A stretch of 64,000 bases of DNA from Aptenodytes patagonicus (lineage: Eukaryota; Chordata; Aves; Sphenisciformes; Spheniscidae), in the NCBI RefSeq assembly GCF_965638725.1, contig NC_134974.1, forward strand, positions 1,324,143 through 1,388,142. Reading direction: 5' to 3'. Every line of letters begins with the position of its first letter. Position 1 is the stretch's first letter. A model generated the notes under the pieces. It saw nothing but the letters and a program-made list of their open reading frames with translations, was not told where the DNA came from and did no database searches. This document shows positions 11,452-23,900 of this stretch, piece after piece. The translations under genes were made by a program, and so were the position numbers.

Positions 11452-12552
11452 TTACTTCTGCATGGGTGGCCACTGGTTGGGCTGCTTCACCTGCTGCTGC
11501 TCGATGGGAGGACAATTCTCTGGAAGGAAGCATTTCACTGGCTCAGGGCAGGGAGCAGGGGTTGGCACGGGGATCTCCTTGCAGTCCTGCTTCTCTGGAG
11601 GGCACGGGGTGGGCACAGGGATCTCCTTGCACTCCTGCTTCTCCTGGGGACACGGTGCAGGTTCAGGGCATGGAACAGGGATTGGCACAGGGATCTCCTT
11701 GCATTGCTGCTCCTCCTGAGGACACGGTGCAGGTTCAGGGCATGGAACAGGGATTGGCACAGGAGTCTCCTCGCACTGCTGCTTTTCTTGGGCACATGGT
11801 GTGGGTTCAGGGCACGGAATGGGGATTGGCACAGGGGTCTCCTTGCACTCCTGCTTCTCTGGAGGGCACGGGGTGGGCACGGGGATCTCCTTGCACTCCT
11901 GCTTCTCCTGGGGACATGGTGCAGGTTCAGGGCATGGAACAGGGATTGGCACAGGGATCTCCTTGCATTGCTGCTCCTCCTGAGGACACGGTGCAGGTTC
12001 AGGGCATGGAACAGGGATTGGCACAGGGATCTCCTTGCATTGCTGCTCCTCCTGAGGACACGGTGCGGGTTCAGGGCATGGAACAGGGATTGGCACAGGA
12101 GTCTCCTTGCACTGCTGCTTTTCTTGGGCACATGGTGTGGGTTCAGGGCACGGAACAGGGGCTGGCACAGGCAGCTCTTTGTATGCTGATTTCTCTTCGG
12201 GGCATGGAACAGGCTCAGGGCATGGTATAGGTGGGAAAGCTGGTGGTAGCTTGCATTGCTGTTGCTGCTGCTGTTCCTGGGGTGGACACTTGAGTATTAC
12301 GACCACTGGTGTTTCTCCCTTGCCTGGTTCCACCACCGGTGTTGGCAATGGCACTGTTTTTTCTGGGCATGGTACCACTACTACTGGGACTGGTTCCGGG
12401 CAAGGTGTTGGGACTTGGACTTCAGGTTGCTGCTGTGGACATGGGACCGGCTCAGTGCACGGCACAGGCTCTTGGCTTTGCTTTGAAATCGTTTTGCTCA
12501 GGCCAGGTGGGAGGCTGATTTCCTGCTTGATTTGCATTTGATTCAAAGACAT
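11452..12552 (-). CDS. Pro/Glu/Cys/Gln repeat EDC protein with QWPP tail
   Basis: The product is 366 residues, starting MSLNQMQIKQ and ending NQWPPMQK. The N-terminal third is Pro/Val/Gln-rich with a run of seven to eight Gln (about residues 93-99). Residues 125-347 are a tandem array: units of 24 residues with core KEIPVPxPVPCPEPxPC and a Gln/Glu/Cys linker, interrupted by two 16-residue short units (221-236 and 309-324). The last unit leads into an EQQQ segment and the Trp-containing tail. The ATG at 12552 lies 21 nt after a TTTCTTTCAG acceptor (exon 2 starts at 12573); upstream in-frame codons are not ATG. It is transcribed opposite to its neighbours. Its likely role is a soluble cornified-envelope precursor cross-linked through Gln/Lys and Cys, analogous to SPRR proteins; this is inference. 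It may be the chicken Pro/Glu-rich EDC gene, not confirmed. No membrane or signal sequence. Confidence 0.92.
   Translation of the reverse strand: MSLNQMQIKQEISLPPGLSKTISKQSQEPVPCTEPVPCPQQQPEVQVPTPCPEPVPVVVVPCPEKTVPLPTPVVEPGKGETPVVVILKCPPQEQQQQQQCKLPPAFPPIPCPEPVPCPEEKSAYKELPVPAPVPCPEPTPCAQEKQQCKETPVPIPVPCPEPAPCPQEEQQCKEIPVPIPVPCPEPAPCPQEEQQCKEIPVPIPVPCPEPAPCPQEKQECKEIPVPTPCPPEKQECKETPVPIPIPCPEPTPCAQEKQQCEETPVPIPVPCPEPAPCPQEEQQCKEIPVPIPVPCPEPAPCPQEKQECKEIPVPTPCPPEKQDCKEIPVPTPAPCPEPVKCFLPENCPPIEQQQVKQPNQWPPMQK
11581..12180 (-). repeat. 72-bp / 48-bp coding tandem repeat array
   Basis: About seven 72-bp units and two 48-bp units code the Pro/Glu/Cys repeat. Order on the coding strand: four long, one short, three long, one short. 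Neighbouring long units differ by few bases, so the array is young or kept similar by conversion. Confidence 0.88.
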
Positions 12553-14033
12553 CTTTGCAGGAAACAAGATTATCTGAAAGAAATGTCAGAGTGTTATTGT
12601 GTCTGCTAAATGAACTGCATTGGGATAAGGGTGAAATGATTATAAGAAACAGGAATCAGCTGCAAGAGTAAAGTTCTCTTCGTTTGCCCTTGGTTTCCCA
12701 AGGCAGGTTGGCTCAGAAAGAATTATGATTTGCTCTTTCTTTTTCATCCTGCCTTTCAGCTCCTGCTCTGACTCTGTCTTATCTTGTTCCTCCTTTCTGT
12801 TCTGCAATGTGGGACAGCCCTGTCAGGTCTAACTGAGGTAGAGCCACTCCTTTGAACTTGGAGCTGATTTACACTTCAGAGCTCTTCCTCCTGTTGCTTA
12901 GCTCTTCCCAATGTGTTAACTCCCTTTCATTTCTGTCCTGGGGAATTGATGAGAGGAGCTGGCAAATAACAGATCTGCTGGTTTGATAGCGGTTTCAGAA
13001 AGTCAAAATAATAATAAAAAAATAACGAATGCTGAAGACAAACATTTAAAAATGTTTGGTGTATCAAAAAGTAGAAAAATATAAGTCTGGGCCCAACAGG
13101 ATATTTTACGTTGACAAAACTGAAATACTTCATTTGATTTTGTCCCTTTTAAAACGGTTTCCAGATTTTACTTGGAATTAGAAACCTGAGGTGCTAAAGC
13201 CTCAAGGTGGACCTCACCAGTAAGCTGATATCTTTCTGTAATATTAAGAGTCTTTACAGTAACAATAGGCCAACTCCTCCTCTTGCTCTGGTTTCACTCT
13301 GACTTCATTGATGATGTAATCATTTGAGGTTACCTGTGGCACAGTCCTTCCAACTGTCATGGAAAGCATTAGCAGTGGTGATGCGTCCCTATGTTTCTGG
13401 ATTATCATGGCCACTAATAGTACATGTTAGCTTGCATGAATCAGGATAATCAGGAGGGATTTCTTCTCCCAAGGCCAGTAATGTGCAACACGCCAAATGG
13501 GTTTTCCTAACAATTTATGAAACTGCCTCTGTTTTGTGGGTTGCTGAAGACAGGCACCAGGCTCAGCTGGCCTGCTGCTGTGTCTTTGGTAAAGCCTGCA
13601 TTGCTGTTTATCTAAAGACAATCTAAGGGCACAAATAAAAGGTTAGAATCACAGAAGTGTTGATTTTTAAGTTCCCTCAACACAGGACTAGCACCAACAC
13701 AGATCATGTGAGAGCGTGCAAGTTCGTTCTCCCTTCCCCATGTTGCCTACTCCTCTCAGCGCATCTTCAAAGCAAATTCATTCCTCTCTTCTACATCCTC
13801 CTAGATCCTCCAGATCAATATCACTTGTCTCTTGCTATTTTCTTTATAAGGACGTGATAAGATCGTAAGCCAAATTAATATATTGCTCTTGACATGGTTA
13901 GCATGAATGAGACAGCAGACTAGGAATACTTTCACCCTTCTTCTCCCTAAAGCCACTCATACTCCCAAATCTCTCTTTACAAAATAATTCTTCAATGAAA
14001 TTGAAGTTTTAAAAATATTCTTGTTATAAATAG

Positions 14034-14230
14034 CAGAATCACAGAAAATAGATTTGGAAGGAGCTTTAGGAGGCCATTTAGACCTTCTCCTTCCCTGAAG
14101 GCAGGATCAGTTATACTTAAACCAACATAATTTTATCTAATCTCTTCTTCAGAAAGGGTCTAATTTAGCACTTAACTATCCTCAGATTTACACACAATCT
14201 GAATTTGCCTTGCCGAGTCATTCCAAGATT
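14034..14230 (-). mobile_element. Old CR1 LINE 3' fragment
   Basis: Inside the first intron of the Pro/Glu/Cys gene. It opens with AGAATCACAGAA, then a diverged version of the CR1 3' tail (TTGGAAGGAGC, GAGGCCATTTAGACC). No open frame. Assigned by resemblance to the intact CR1 3' ends elsewhere in the window. Confidence 0.5.
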
Positions 14231-14385
14231 GGTTGTCCTACCCCAATGCCCAAATTTCTCTTCTTTGCAGGAATCTTTTGCATATTCAGAGGTATCAAAT
14301 AAAACACTTCTTTAAAGAGTCTGCCTACATTAAGCAAAATAAAATTATAGACATCACAAAAAAGTATCAGTATTCTCTGACTTAC

Positions 14386-14457
14386 CCAACCAGTCAACAG
14401 GGAGAAGCACGAAGTCGAGTGGATGGTGGAGCACGGAGATTTGAGAACTTTTATATG
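14386..14457 (-). promoter_or_regulatory. TATA box and non-coding exon 1 of the Pro/Glu/Cys repeat gene
   Basis: On the minus strand an ATATAAAAG box lies at about 14448-14457, followed by a donor (GGTAAGTCAG) with GT at 14385-14384. Exon 1 is about 14386-14425. The 1.8-kb intron ends at 12574. Confidence 0.8.
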
Positions 14458-14469
14458 GTTTCAAAGCCC

Positions 14470-17400
14470 TGCCTTCTGGGAATGAGTCCTCCTAGGTAAT
14501 GAGCTCATTCTTTCACAACTGCCGTTGTGCATTTCCTCCACAGACTTGTTTTACACGTAGGCATTGTGAAGAGAGGCTTTTGGTGCAGAATGTGTTTTAA
14601 TCCCCTTTCTGACTAATCCGATTTAACAAAAAACTTTCTGTGTGAATAAAGGTCATACCCTCAGGTTAGTACATCCGTTGCAGACCCCATCGAGATCAGG
14701 GGTCTTGGTGTGGTGTCAACCAGTGTGGTTCCACTTCAACCCATGCAACTGAGTCTTTTCATGTCAGCTAATGCCCCCGCTTCTTAGGATGTATTTGTAG
14801 TTTAAGACAGGGGGGCTAATCTGTACTTCTTTCACCTGCTTTTCATCAATGAATGATCTAAAATGACTTTCTTGTGATTCTCTAAACTCGTGATGGATGG
14901 GTTTATTTTTTTTTCCCATGAAGATCTTCACAGATTTCATTCTTCTTTCATTTCAGAACCGATAATTTTGAATGCATGTTATTTTCCATGGTACAGAAGA
15001 TACAGCTCCCACCCATCTAAATGTGACAGAAGAGGGAACTGAGTTTATCTCCATGTATCATGTGAAAAGTAAAAGGATTTTTTAATAGTATACAAGATTT
15101 ATCACATCCAAATGGAATTTGGACACTGGTCTCATTTAGGTGCCAGAATGGCATTTGAAAAGATGTTTCAATCTGCACGTGAAATAAAGGGAGCTTGAAG
15201 TGTATACAGTTTATTCCCTAAGCATTATTCCACGTAAAAAAAGTTTATTGAGTGAAAATACCTCGCTGATTATTACCCTCAAAATCTCAGGGAGCTATCA
15301 GGATACAAGCCAAACAGTCCTCATTTCTGATGGTAGGATTGTTTTCAGCAGCGGAGACGACGCGTCCCACACAGAGGTGAATTTCATCATATTTGGTTGT
15401 CTTGGGACTATCTTTGTCCTATCTCCACCATTTTACCAGAGCTCTTATCGGAGCACGCACTCCAGATGCAATCGTTGCAACAGGCTGAGCTGGTACCCAT
15501 CACCGGTTGGGATTTCTGGGCTGCAAATATAAGAAGCTGTTTCTAGCTGTGGTGTAACTTCCTCTGTTAATAATCGTTTGGCAACTGAAGGACAGAACAC
15601 CTGAATTTTAGGCCACATCTTCTTCTCCTATAGTGTGACTTCATGCGTGCAACTTCCTTTCTTACCTCATGGCAGGTGGGGCCCTGCCTTGCTGCCTGCC
15701 TGGCTGGCTCTGGAAGCTGCTTAGTTTTAGTCGCCGGCCTTTGCTAGCGAGGGGAATATCCCAGCCCAAGCCCTAACCCTGACGCAGGCCTCGCCTGCTG
15801 CTCTGCTGGTACAAATTGCAGTCGTAGCTCTGCTGAAGGCAGGAACTAGGACACTTGCCAGCAGCGGAGAACCTGCCTGTCTGCTTTCTAGGTAGCATCA
15901 CGCTTCGCGGTTATCAAAATAGCCCTTCTGCTGAGCTATGCTCCTGGAATATAGCCCTTCAAAGCAGGAAGATAGAGGGAATAAGCTCAGACTCATTAAA
16001 AAAGTGGGGTTTATCATTGCACTTGTTGGCCTGAAGAGGACAGAGCAGCTGAGTTCAAAAGGAGACAGTGCATTTCATTAGATCAAACGCTGGATATGAA
16101 TATTTGTGCAATATCCACAAGTGAATATGCAGCTTCAGGTCAGAGCTTCAGTAACCTTTGTTATGTCCATCAATTAGAGCACCTGAGAGAAACAGGGCAC
16201 GTAGCACTTGTGGAGCAGTGTTGAGGCACTGTTACAGGCTGTACAGCCATGGCTCTGTGTTGAGACATTGCTTTTATTTAAGCAAGCAGTGAGGTTTCTG
16301 GAATATTTAGGTGTCAAAATTCCAGCCTCAACTTGCAACATTGAGTGATTAAAGAAAATCACTTTCCATAGCTGGAAGTGAGACGGCCTGAACCCTGTCT
16401 GGAGATCACAAGGTGGGGCTGTCCTGACCTTAAACACTGGTTTGGATCCAGATCTGGAGAGGCTCAGGGAGGTCACTTCACATCCAGTTCAGCAACCTCA
16501 GCAGAAAAATGATGGTAATTATCATTGAAGAGGCTCTGAAGTCAGCCCATGGAAAGGGAATGAATGTTTTTCTCATAGTAGAGGTGTAATTGCTTTCCCT
16601 TTCCATGTGAATTGCACAAAGACTATTTTTAGAGGCAAATGCCATATTCAGTGAAACCTGCCTTACTGAAACTTTTAGGAAACTACGGGAGAAACGTGCT
16701 TTGAGTAAGGTGGCTTTACAGTGAACGTGGAGCTAAGCAGCTCCTCAGCTCTCACCTGGTGGAGCCCAGCTCAGCTCCCAGTCGATACTGAAGTTGTACC
16801 AATAATTCCAGGGAACATAACACCACAAGTGAGAAAAATACTGGCCTGAGCCCAGCCTTCCTAGACAGAAAATGCTACTCTGTCTCCCACACAGCTTGGG
16901 TAGGTGCTGTGCTGCTATCAGCCCATCAGCGGCCTTGCAAATGCTGATCAGGTAATTAAGTCCCCAAAAGTCTAAGATGCCCTGGGAGGTATGCAGCAGT
17001 TATGCCAGCAGCTCCGAATGGAGGTCTGTAGCTGTCAACTTTATGTGGTTTATCACTGAGATGGGTGTCTCAATATCTCTAAGGGCCCTGAAGCTGTATT
17101 GCTTCAGTTTGAAAAAAAGGGTCAGCTTTTTTAGAAGTGAAGACCGCTGCAGAGAACCTCAGCTCAGGATGTGAAATGCTCCCTGTGATCCTCACCTCAT
17201 GTCTGCATGGATGCTCTTTGATCTTTCTCCGTCCAGTATTTTGAACCTTTTTGCACAGAGAAAACGATCTGAGGAAACTATTGCACTCCTGCATTTCATG
17301 TCTGGTGTGATTCAGAAGTTGCTGAACTGGATCTCCTAAGACATGGCTTGCCCTGATGGCTTAATTAGACACTGTGTCATTAACACCCCATCTTGTTCTC

Positions 17401-18790
17401 TATTATTGTGTCTGTCATCATTTTAGGGTGGACATCTTGATTAACTCATCTCACAAGACAAAAGACATAATTACCTGTTACTGAATCTCCTAGTATCGGT
17501 CTGTCTGCCTGCGAGTCCAGTCACTAAAGCATCTTCTCTCCTAGTGCTGGACACTGAGTGTCAAGTCATGTTACAGAAGACGAGAAGCTGGTCACCCACA
17601 GGGATGGCCAAATGCTGTAGTATCCAGGTACTGGATATGAAGTATCCATGCTTCAATATTTTTTTTTTTTGCCTGTTATTTCCTGAGTGATTCCTCTTCT
17701 TTTTTGCTGCAATACAGCACCTGAGCTTCCCAGGAGCCAGAGAGTTTCCTATTAAACCTATATCAATGGATCAGTTTAACAGCTCTCAAGAGACGCACAT
17801 GGCTGAATCACCGAGTTAAGTCTGTGACTCTGCATTCATAGTTATAAAACCTCTTCCATAAATTCGCCAACCTTCATCTTAAAGCTTGTTCCATATTTTG
17901 ATTCCAGTTTTCTGATTTGGCACCCTGTTCCAGAGTCTCCCTGCACTGCTTCTTGAAAATCTTCTCCTAAATCCCTGCCTAAATTTATTCCTAACTGCTT
18001 CTGCAGAATTACAGTACTTCTCGAGTACAACAGATTGCCCCATTGAAAACCCATTGGGCACAACAGGAACACGTTCCACTCAGCCATCACATCAAAGAGC
18101 CTAATTCTCAATTGTTTCATTCATGCACTCGAGCTCAGGAATGAACTTGTTGGAGGTTAGCCTGTCATCAGCCTTTTCTAGCCCATACACCAGGACGTGC
18201 AATTGTAAAGTAGAGCAGCCTGGGGGTCACCCTGGCTTTGTGCTCATCTTTGCAGCGCTGCTGCTGCTGGAGAACAGTGAGCTGGGGTACAGTGCCACGT
18301 TTCAGGCTTCCCTGCCCTCTTGGAAGGGGACGAAATACCAGCTTGCTGGAATATCAGCTGCATGGTGGTCAGGCAGGTGCCTGGTGCAGCAGGGAGGTTC
18401 TCGGGGCACTGCTTGCATTTGGATTAAGGTTGCTTTATGCTTCTAAAGAAGTCAGAAAAGACCTTGAATGTCCCTGAGGTTCAGGCCCCACATTTTGAAT
18501 TTCTGTGTGAATTTGCTGCCTGCATTATTTTTGTTGTTGTTTCTGGCAGGACTGAAGCCATGGGGCTTTAGAGCAGAGCATTTGGAAAACATCCAAAGAA
18601 GAACATGCTTTCATGCTTCAGGTGTGGCCAACACAACAGCCTTCTGCTGCTAAAATAGAAAATGCCCAAGAATGGGAAGTTTTCTCTCCTAAAGGTCAGG
18701 AAAAAACACCTGTTCCTGCAAATTGGGCAGTTCTGGAGCTGTGAAAAAATGTACACCATGTCTAGCACAAGCCTTTCTCTCTGGGAGGCA
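14470..18790. other. Intergenic between divergent promoters
   Basis: Space between the minus-strand promoter at 14.45 kb and the plus-strand promoter at 18.80 kb. No supported gene was found. The open frame at 15200-15532 lacks EDC composition and splice sites. An old CR1 remnant is listed separately at 17850-18120. Confidence 0.55.
17850..18120 (-). mobile_element. Ancient CR1/L3-like LINE remnant
   Basis: The minus strand contains GGAACAGGGTGCC in a context like the CR1 ORF2 end (GGAACAGGTTGCCC in younger copies at 53.8 and 60.6 kb), preceded by a diverged GGAATAAATTTAGGCAG stretch. It is heavily diverged; assignment is by similarity of pattern only. Confidence 0.4.
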
Positions 18791-18802
18791 GGGCTCCGGG
18801 GG

Positions 18803-18877
18803 TATACAAGGACCTCTCCGACTCCCAAGTCTGTTACACTGTCTTTGCATTGATTCATTGCTTCAGTGGTGGGTTGG
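18803..18877 (+). promoter_or_regulatory. Probable TATA-like box and exon 1 of the Pro/Gln/Lys QWPP gene
   Basis: GTATACAAGG at 18802-18811 is a weak TATA match. A donor GGGTGAATTTGATT has its GT at 18878, 75 bp downstream, and resembles the donor context at 58384. This is the best placed promoter for the coding exon at 19894; the box is the least canonical of the eleven. Confidence 0.55.
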
Positions 18878-19893
18878 GTGAATTTGATTCTGATGAATCT
18901 ATTAAATACTCTTAATTAGACTTACCATGAGATGACTTACTGTAGGATTAGAGTTTGGTGATGGCAATTTTACTCTTCCATTTGCAAATGGAATTAATTG
19001 AGATTAAATTTCAGGAGCTGCAGGCTCTAGGAATTAAACTGTTTCTTCTCCAACTGTTTCTGCATCTGTGTAATGCCACAGATTAATGGACATAATCTTG
19101 GTTATACCTATGCCATTCTTGTGACTTTGATGGCATCACAGCGTTGCACAAGGTGATTATAGGAAGAGAATCGGGCCCAGAGGACTCGGAGATTATACAA
19201 ACATGCCTCGCATTATAATCCTAAAACTGCTCTATTAGCTGAATTGCTATGGAAAGAGGAAATTTTAAAAGCTTAGTTTGTCCTGAGCATCTGATTTAAT
19301 AACGTGTTCTGGCTGATAGAACAAACTCCCTGGGGAGGAAAAGGAAAGGGTAAATCCCAGAGCAGCAGGGAAGATTTTGAGGAGCCTCACAGCCTTGCAC
19401 GAATGCTGTGTCTGACAAAACAGGCTCTGACCCAACCTTGGTGTCCTCAAACATGTTTGGACTGCAAACCAATGCTAATACAGTTGAGTGCTGGAAAAGG
19501 GATCATCTGACAAGGTCTGAGTAATGAAAGGGACATTGAGCAGATGAATATACAGCAGGAAGATAGCTTGGGAGGGGCAATTATTGGTCTTCCAGCTCAA
19601 GAGGGAGAGACTTATCTTGGATCTTCTCCTTTCCATTGCTCTGAGTTAGTCATGAAAATCATAACCATCCTGAGCTCCCACAATTTGCTTCATTCTAGCA
19701 CCTGTATGTGGATGAAGGTGAAGCTACCGGTGTTTCTAACAGAAAAGTGCTGCTTTTGCTGCTGCTTTTCTTTCCTCTCTTGGTTTGTTGTTTTACAAAA
19801 AGGAAAAAGAAAGTGCAATTTTTTATTTCCTCAAAACCATTGGGTTTTCTTTTCTCCTATAATGTTTTTCCCAGTTCCTGGCTTGCAAAAAGG

Positions 19894-20166
19894 ATGACCT
19901 CCCGGCTAAACCAGCAGCAGTGCAAGCCAGCAGCCCCTCTGCCACCTGCTGTAAGCAAAGCCATGCTGGAGCTAGCACCCAACAGTGGCAGAGCCAGACA
20001 CAGCAACAGCCAAAAAGAAAAGGAACCTGAGGAGCTTTTTACATCAAAACCAGAAGCCAAGAAATGCCCACCACCAGCCAGGGCACCACAAGCTCTCATT
20101 TCTGTGCCACACCTGGAACAACAGCAAAACCAGAAGCCGAGTCAATGGCCTCCCAAGCCAAAGTAG
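19894..20166 (+). CDS. Small Pro/Gln/Lys-rich EDC protein with QWPP tail
   Basis: The product is 90 residues, starting MTSRLNQQQCKPAAPLPP and ending PSQWPPKPK. It is rich in Pro, Lys, Gln, Ala and Ser, with only two Cys (positions 10 and 58), and has no domain, signal peptide or membrane segment. The end (EQQQNQ, then SQWPPKPK) matches the end of the Pro/Glu/Cys protein at 11.5 kb (EQQQVK, then NQWPPMQK), so the two look like relatives whose middles diverged. The ATG follows a strong TTTTTCCCAG acceptor (AG at 19873-19874) by 19 nt; the longer upstream frame is intron. Gln and Lys suit transglutaminase cross-linking (inference). A poly(A) signal lies at 20905. Confidence 0.85.
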   Translation: MTSRLNQQQCKPAAPLPPAVSKAMLELAPNSGRARHSNSQKEKEPEELFTSKPEAKKCPPPARAPQALISVPHLEQQQNQKPSQWPPKPK

Positions 20167-20904
20167 CTCCTGCATATGGAAAGTGATGGCAGAGGAACAA
20201 AATCTGGGACATGCCATGGTAACTTCACGTCCTCATTGCTGGTGTGATCAAAATATATCCACTAGATATATTTCACAGCTTCATCTTCTGCAGCTGGGTG
20301 CCTTGGCGACCACATGCTGCTTCCCCATTCAGAGCAGAGGTGCTGGCAGTCCCTGGAGCTGTGCTGCTGGGGACTTCGTGCCTTTGAATTAACGTCTGTT
20401 GCTGCTGCAGAGGGGAGAGCTGTGGCTGCAATCAAGCTTTGAGTTCATACCTCAGTGCCCAGGTTTCTCTCCCATTGGAAGCCCAGCTAGTGGATGGTGT
20501 AGCCAATGGATACGGGTGCTGGGGAGAGAGAAAGTTGTATAGAAACTCCACAGCTCAGCTTAAGTATTTTAAAAGGCACCAGGGCTATTATGATCATGTA
20601 GTCAGATTTTTCTACAGAGACTAACCTCCACTGAGCTTGGTAGCAACCAGAACAAAGAGCTGTGTGGGGCTACTAATTGCAGAACAACAAGAGTTCATTA
20701 AGTAATAAAACACTTTCAAAATGAAGCAAGGAGTCGAAGTAAGGAGCATTTCATTCTTATGCATGATGGGGTTAGTATTTTGCCTTCAGTGCTGTTAAAT
20801 CATTGAAATAGCAAGACTGTGAATTTACTGCTTGCTGGGCTAATAATATGTTAAGTTTTATTATCTACAGCCTGTATGCTGCTTTCTAATTACAAGTCTG
20901 ATAC

Positions 20905-20910
20905 AATAAA
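20905..20910 (+). terminator. Poly(A) signal AATAAA
   Basis: First AATAAA after the stop at 20166; 3' UTR about 750 nt. Confidence 0.7.
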
Positions 20911-20929
20911 AGTGCGATCTCTGCTTATT

Positions 20930-23900
20930 CTCTCGTGTTTCCTTTATTCTCCACCCTCCCCTCCCTGAACACACCTTACTGTCCTGCAGCGATCAACTGA
21001 ACAGACTCACTCTGCTGTGAAGAACACGACGTGCAGCCCAGCTACTGTTTCAGTATGTGTTCTCAATGCCCAGAAGCACATTTACATGTGAGCAGCTGGA
21101 ATGAGGCACTCTGGCTTTTACAGTGGTGGGAACAGGAGGCTGTGGTTGGGCTGCAGGGAGCATTGGCAACTCAGATTTAACTTCATGCCAGTGCCTTGGT
21201 ACAATAAGGAGCATTCAGACATTAGGGTCCTATGACACAAAGGCATTGGGCTGGGTCTAGTTCACAGGCTGCCAGTTTAAACTATTTTCCTGGAGAGAAA
21301 GTGCATCTGAAGGCAGTTTCCCAGTTACCAGTAGCTGGTTCTGCAAGGCTGTTGCAGGAGGCGGTTGCGTGTGCGAATGCTGCGCTCTAGTGGTTTGCAC
21401 AGCTTGGAGGAAATGCCCATGTTTGGAGGACATGGCCATGTCTTGGTGAGGCTGGAGGACATGTCCATGCCTTGAAGAGACCGGAGGAAACAGCCATGCC
21501 TTGGCAAGGCTGGAGGAAATGTCGATGTCTGGGTGAGGCTGGAGGACACGGCCATGCCTTCATAAGGCTGGAGGAAATGGCCATTCCTTGGTGAGACTGG
21601 AGGAAACGTCCGTGCTTTGGTGAGGCTGGAGGGAATGGCCATTCCTTGGCAAGGTTGGAGGAAATGGCCGTGCCTTGGAGAGACCAGAGGAAACGGCCAT
21701 GCCTTGGCAAGATTGGAAGAAATGGCCATGCCTCCATGGCTGTGTCTTGGAGATACTGGAGGAAAGGGCCATCCCAGACCCACGCAGGTACTTCTTCAAG
21801 GTGGATCTATTTTTCAAGGGAGGACTCTTTTCCTTGGCTTTGCTGTCATAGCCTATCACATGTAGTGTCCTTCACTATGCGCTAGTTTTAATGCTTAACA
21901 ACTCCCCACTGTAACTCCCTCCTGCTTACAGCTCCTTGCCTAGTTTATCGGTATTTTTTGTTACTGTTAATGGAGCAAGGCTAATTTTACATCACTTGAG
22001 GTTTCAACTCAATGTCCCAGATCACACCTAGCCAATTTACTTTGTTTCTTCTATCTTCTTTTTTGACTGGCTTGTTCTTCTGCCAAATGTCTATATTTGG
22101 AGTCGGCAGGGAGCTTTGCATTCCTGGTGCATTGGCTCATGCTCCAGAATTGCTGCACTGTGACGGTGCTCCTTTGCATTCCTGACTTATTAAAGGGAAG
22201 GTGGTGGATTCCCTAATGTCTCACCTGGCGTCTCCTCCAGGATGTTTTTCAACTTCCCTCTTCGTACTTCTCAGTGCCACAGCCCTGTTTTAACTTCTTT
22301 TCCCACCTTCATCTCGTGCTGTTTTCCAGGTCGAGTCAGGCATGTTAAAAAAGCACAGGAGATTTTTCTTAGCTGACAACCGCTGCAGGGCAGGGCTGGC
22401 TTGTGGGGAGAAGGTGGATACTACCAGGATATGCGCAGATAATGACAACAGAAGCACACATTTTTGACAGGCATTGTCATGCGAAAGTGAAACACTCATT
22501 AAATTGTTACATAGTGAAAGTCTCCAAAGTTGCTATGTTGCCAAAGTTAAAATGGAGCCCAATTGGGTTTCTGGGGTTTTCCTTTCTTTCTTTCATTCTG
22601 TAGTTTTGGATTGTACTGATTGAGAGGGTTTAGATACATAGTCTTACAGATATTGCTGGGTATTAACGTGAAAGACAAGTTGTTGTGATCAAATAATTAA
22701 AGTTTACCTGGGCTTTCAGTAAGCTAGGCAGGTACATGAGGGTTTTCAGTCAAGTATGGAATGAAATAAGGCTTTCTCTGAAGGTTGGGGCAGTGCCTGC
22801 ATCCAGACTAGAATAAAAATAATATAAATGTGAACTGCTTACATTAGTTAACAGGGAGGATCACACCTACGACCTTTGGAACTAAAAAGCAATGAAGAGT
22901 TATAGCTTTGGATCAAAGAACCAATTTCTGATCTGAGAGATGCCACAACAAAGCCACATTTCTTGTGGTTCAGGCAAAGATGAACGCACTCCGTGCTGAC
23001 CAGCAAGGGTCAGGATTCATTCTTGCTGGAGAAGCCTATGGTAAAGGGAGCATTTCACCCTCTGTGATTCTTGCCTGGTGTGGGGCATAGTTGTCCAAGC
23101 CTTCCTAAACTTCATTCAATTTCATTACAAAATTATTTATGGACCTTCTTCTTCACCTCAGAAACCACCTAGGGAGAGCCATTTCTCGAGTTCACAAGAA
23201 ACCACAGTTTTTAATAAACATACTCAGGAACCGGGTTTCATCTCAGCCAGTGCTAGCTGTCGGTGGGGCAGAGCACTCCTCTGCGCTGGTCCCCCTCAGC
23301 TCTCCTTGTAGTCAGCAGGAAGAAATTGTCACTTTTTGGGGATATTTCATGTGACAACGTACACATGAAAGCATTGATTAGATCTTCAGTGACTTAAAAA
23401 AATTAATCTCCCAGTTTTCTAACTAGTTTCTTTAATCTGGGCGCAGTGTTGCGATAAGAAGTTGACTCACTGAGAAAGTCACCTGCAGGACTGGAGGAAG
23501 TTTATCTGCTCCTGGTGCTTTTTGTGGCCTGTCATGCTGCTGGTCACGGCTTTGACAGCTGAGCTTGTTGTGCAAGAGCTGCAATCAAATGTGACTGTAG
23601 CTCATCTTTTCCGCTCATCTCAGAGTCACTGGACGGTGTATTCCCATTGCTCTGAAAACAGGTGATTGCGTTGGGATCACGGGAGCATCGGGACACCAAC
23701 AGCCAGGTGCTCTCCAGAGCTACGTGAGCTAAAAATGAAGTTCTCTATGGATGATGAACTGCACCCACCCAAGGGGGTGATTTGAACTTTACTAGGAGCT
23801 CCTGTTTTTCCTCAGAGGAGCCAGTGCCCTGTGTCCAGCCTGCACACAAGACCGACCCCGGCTGCTGGGCATTATAGGGCAGATGAGAAGCATTGCCAGC

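Noticed and set aside
11382-12230. Plus-strand frames of 264-282 codons over the Pro/Glu/Cys gene
   Set aside because: Antisense of the tandem repeat. The minus strand has the ATG, acceptor, exon 1 and TATA box.
15200-15532. Open frame of 110 codons
   Set aside because: No EDC composition, no splice or promoter signals, and no recognisable domain; likely chance.
21325-21859. Minus-strand open frames of up to 152 codons
   Set aside because: They run along the 29-bp minisatellite in all three frames and have no TATA box, donor or acceptor.
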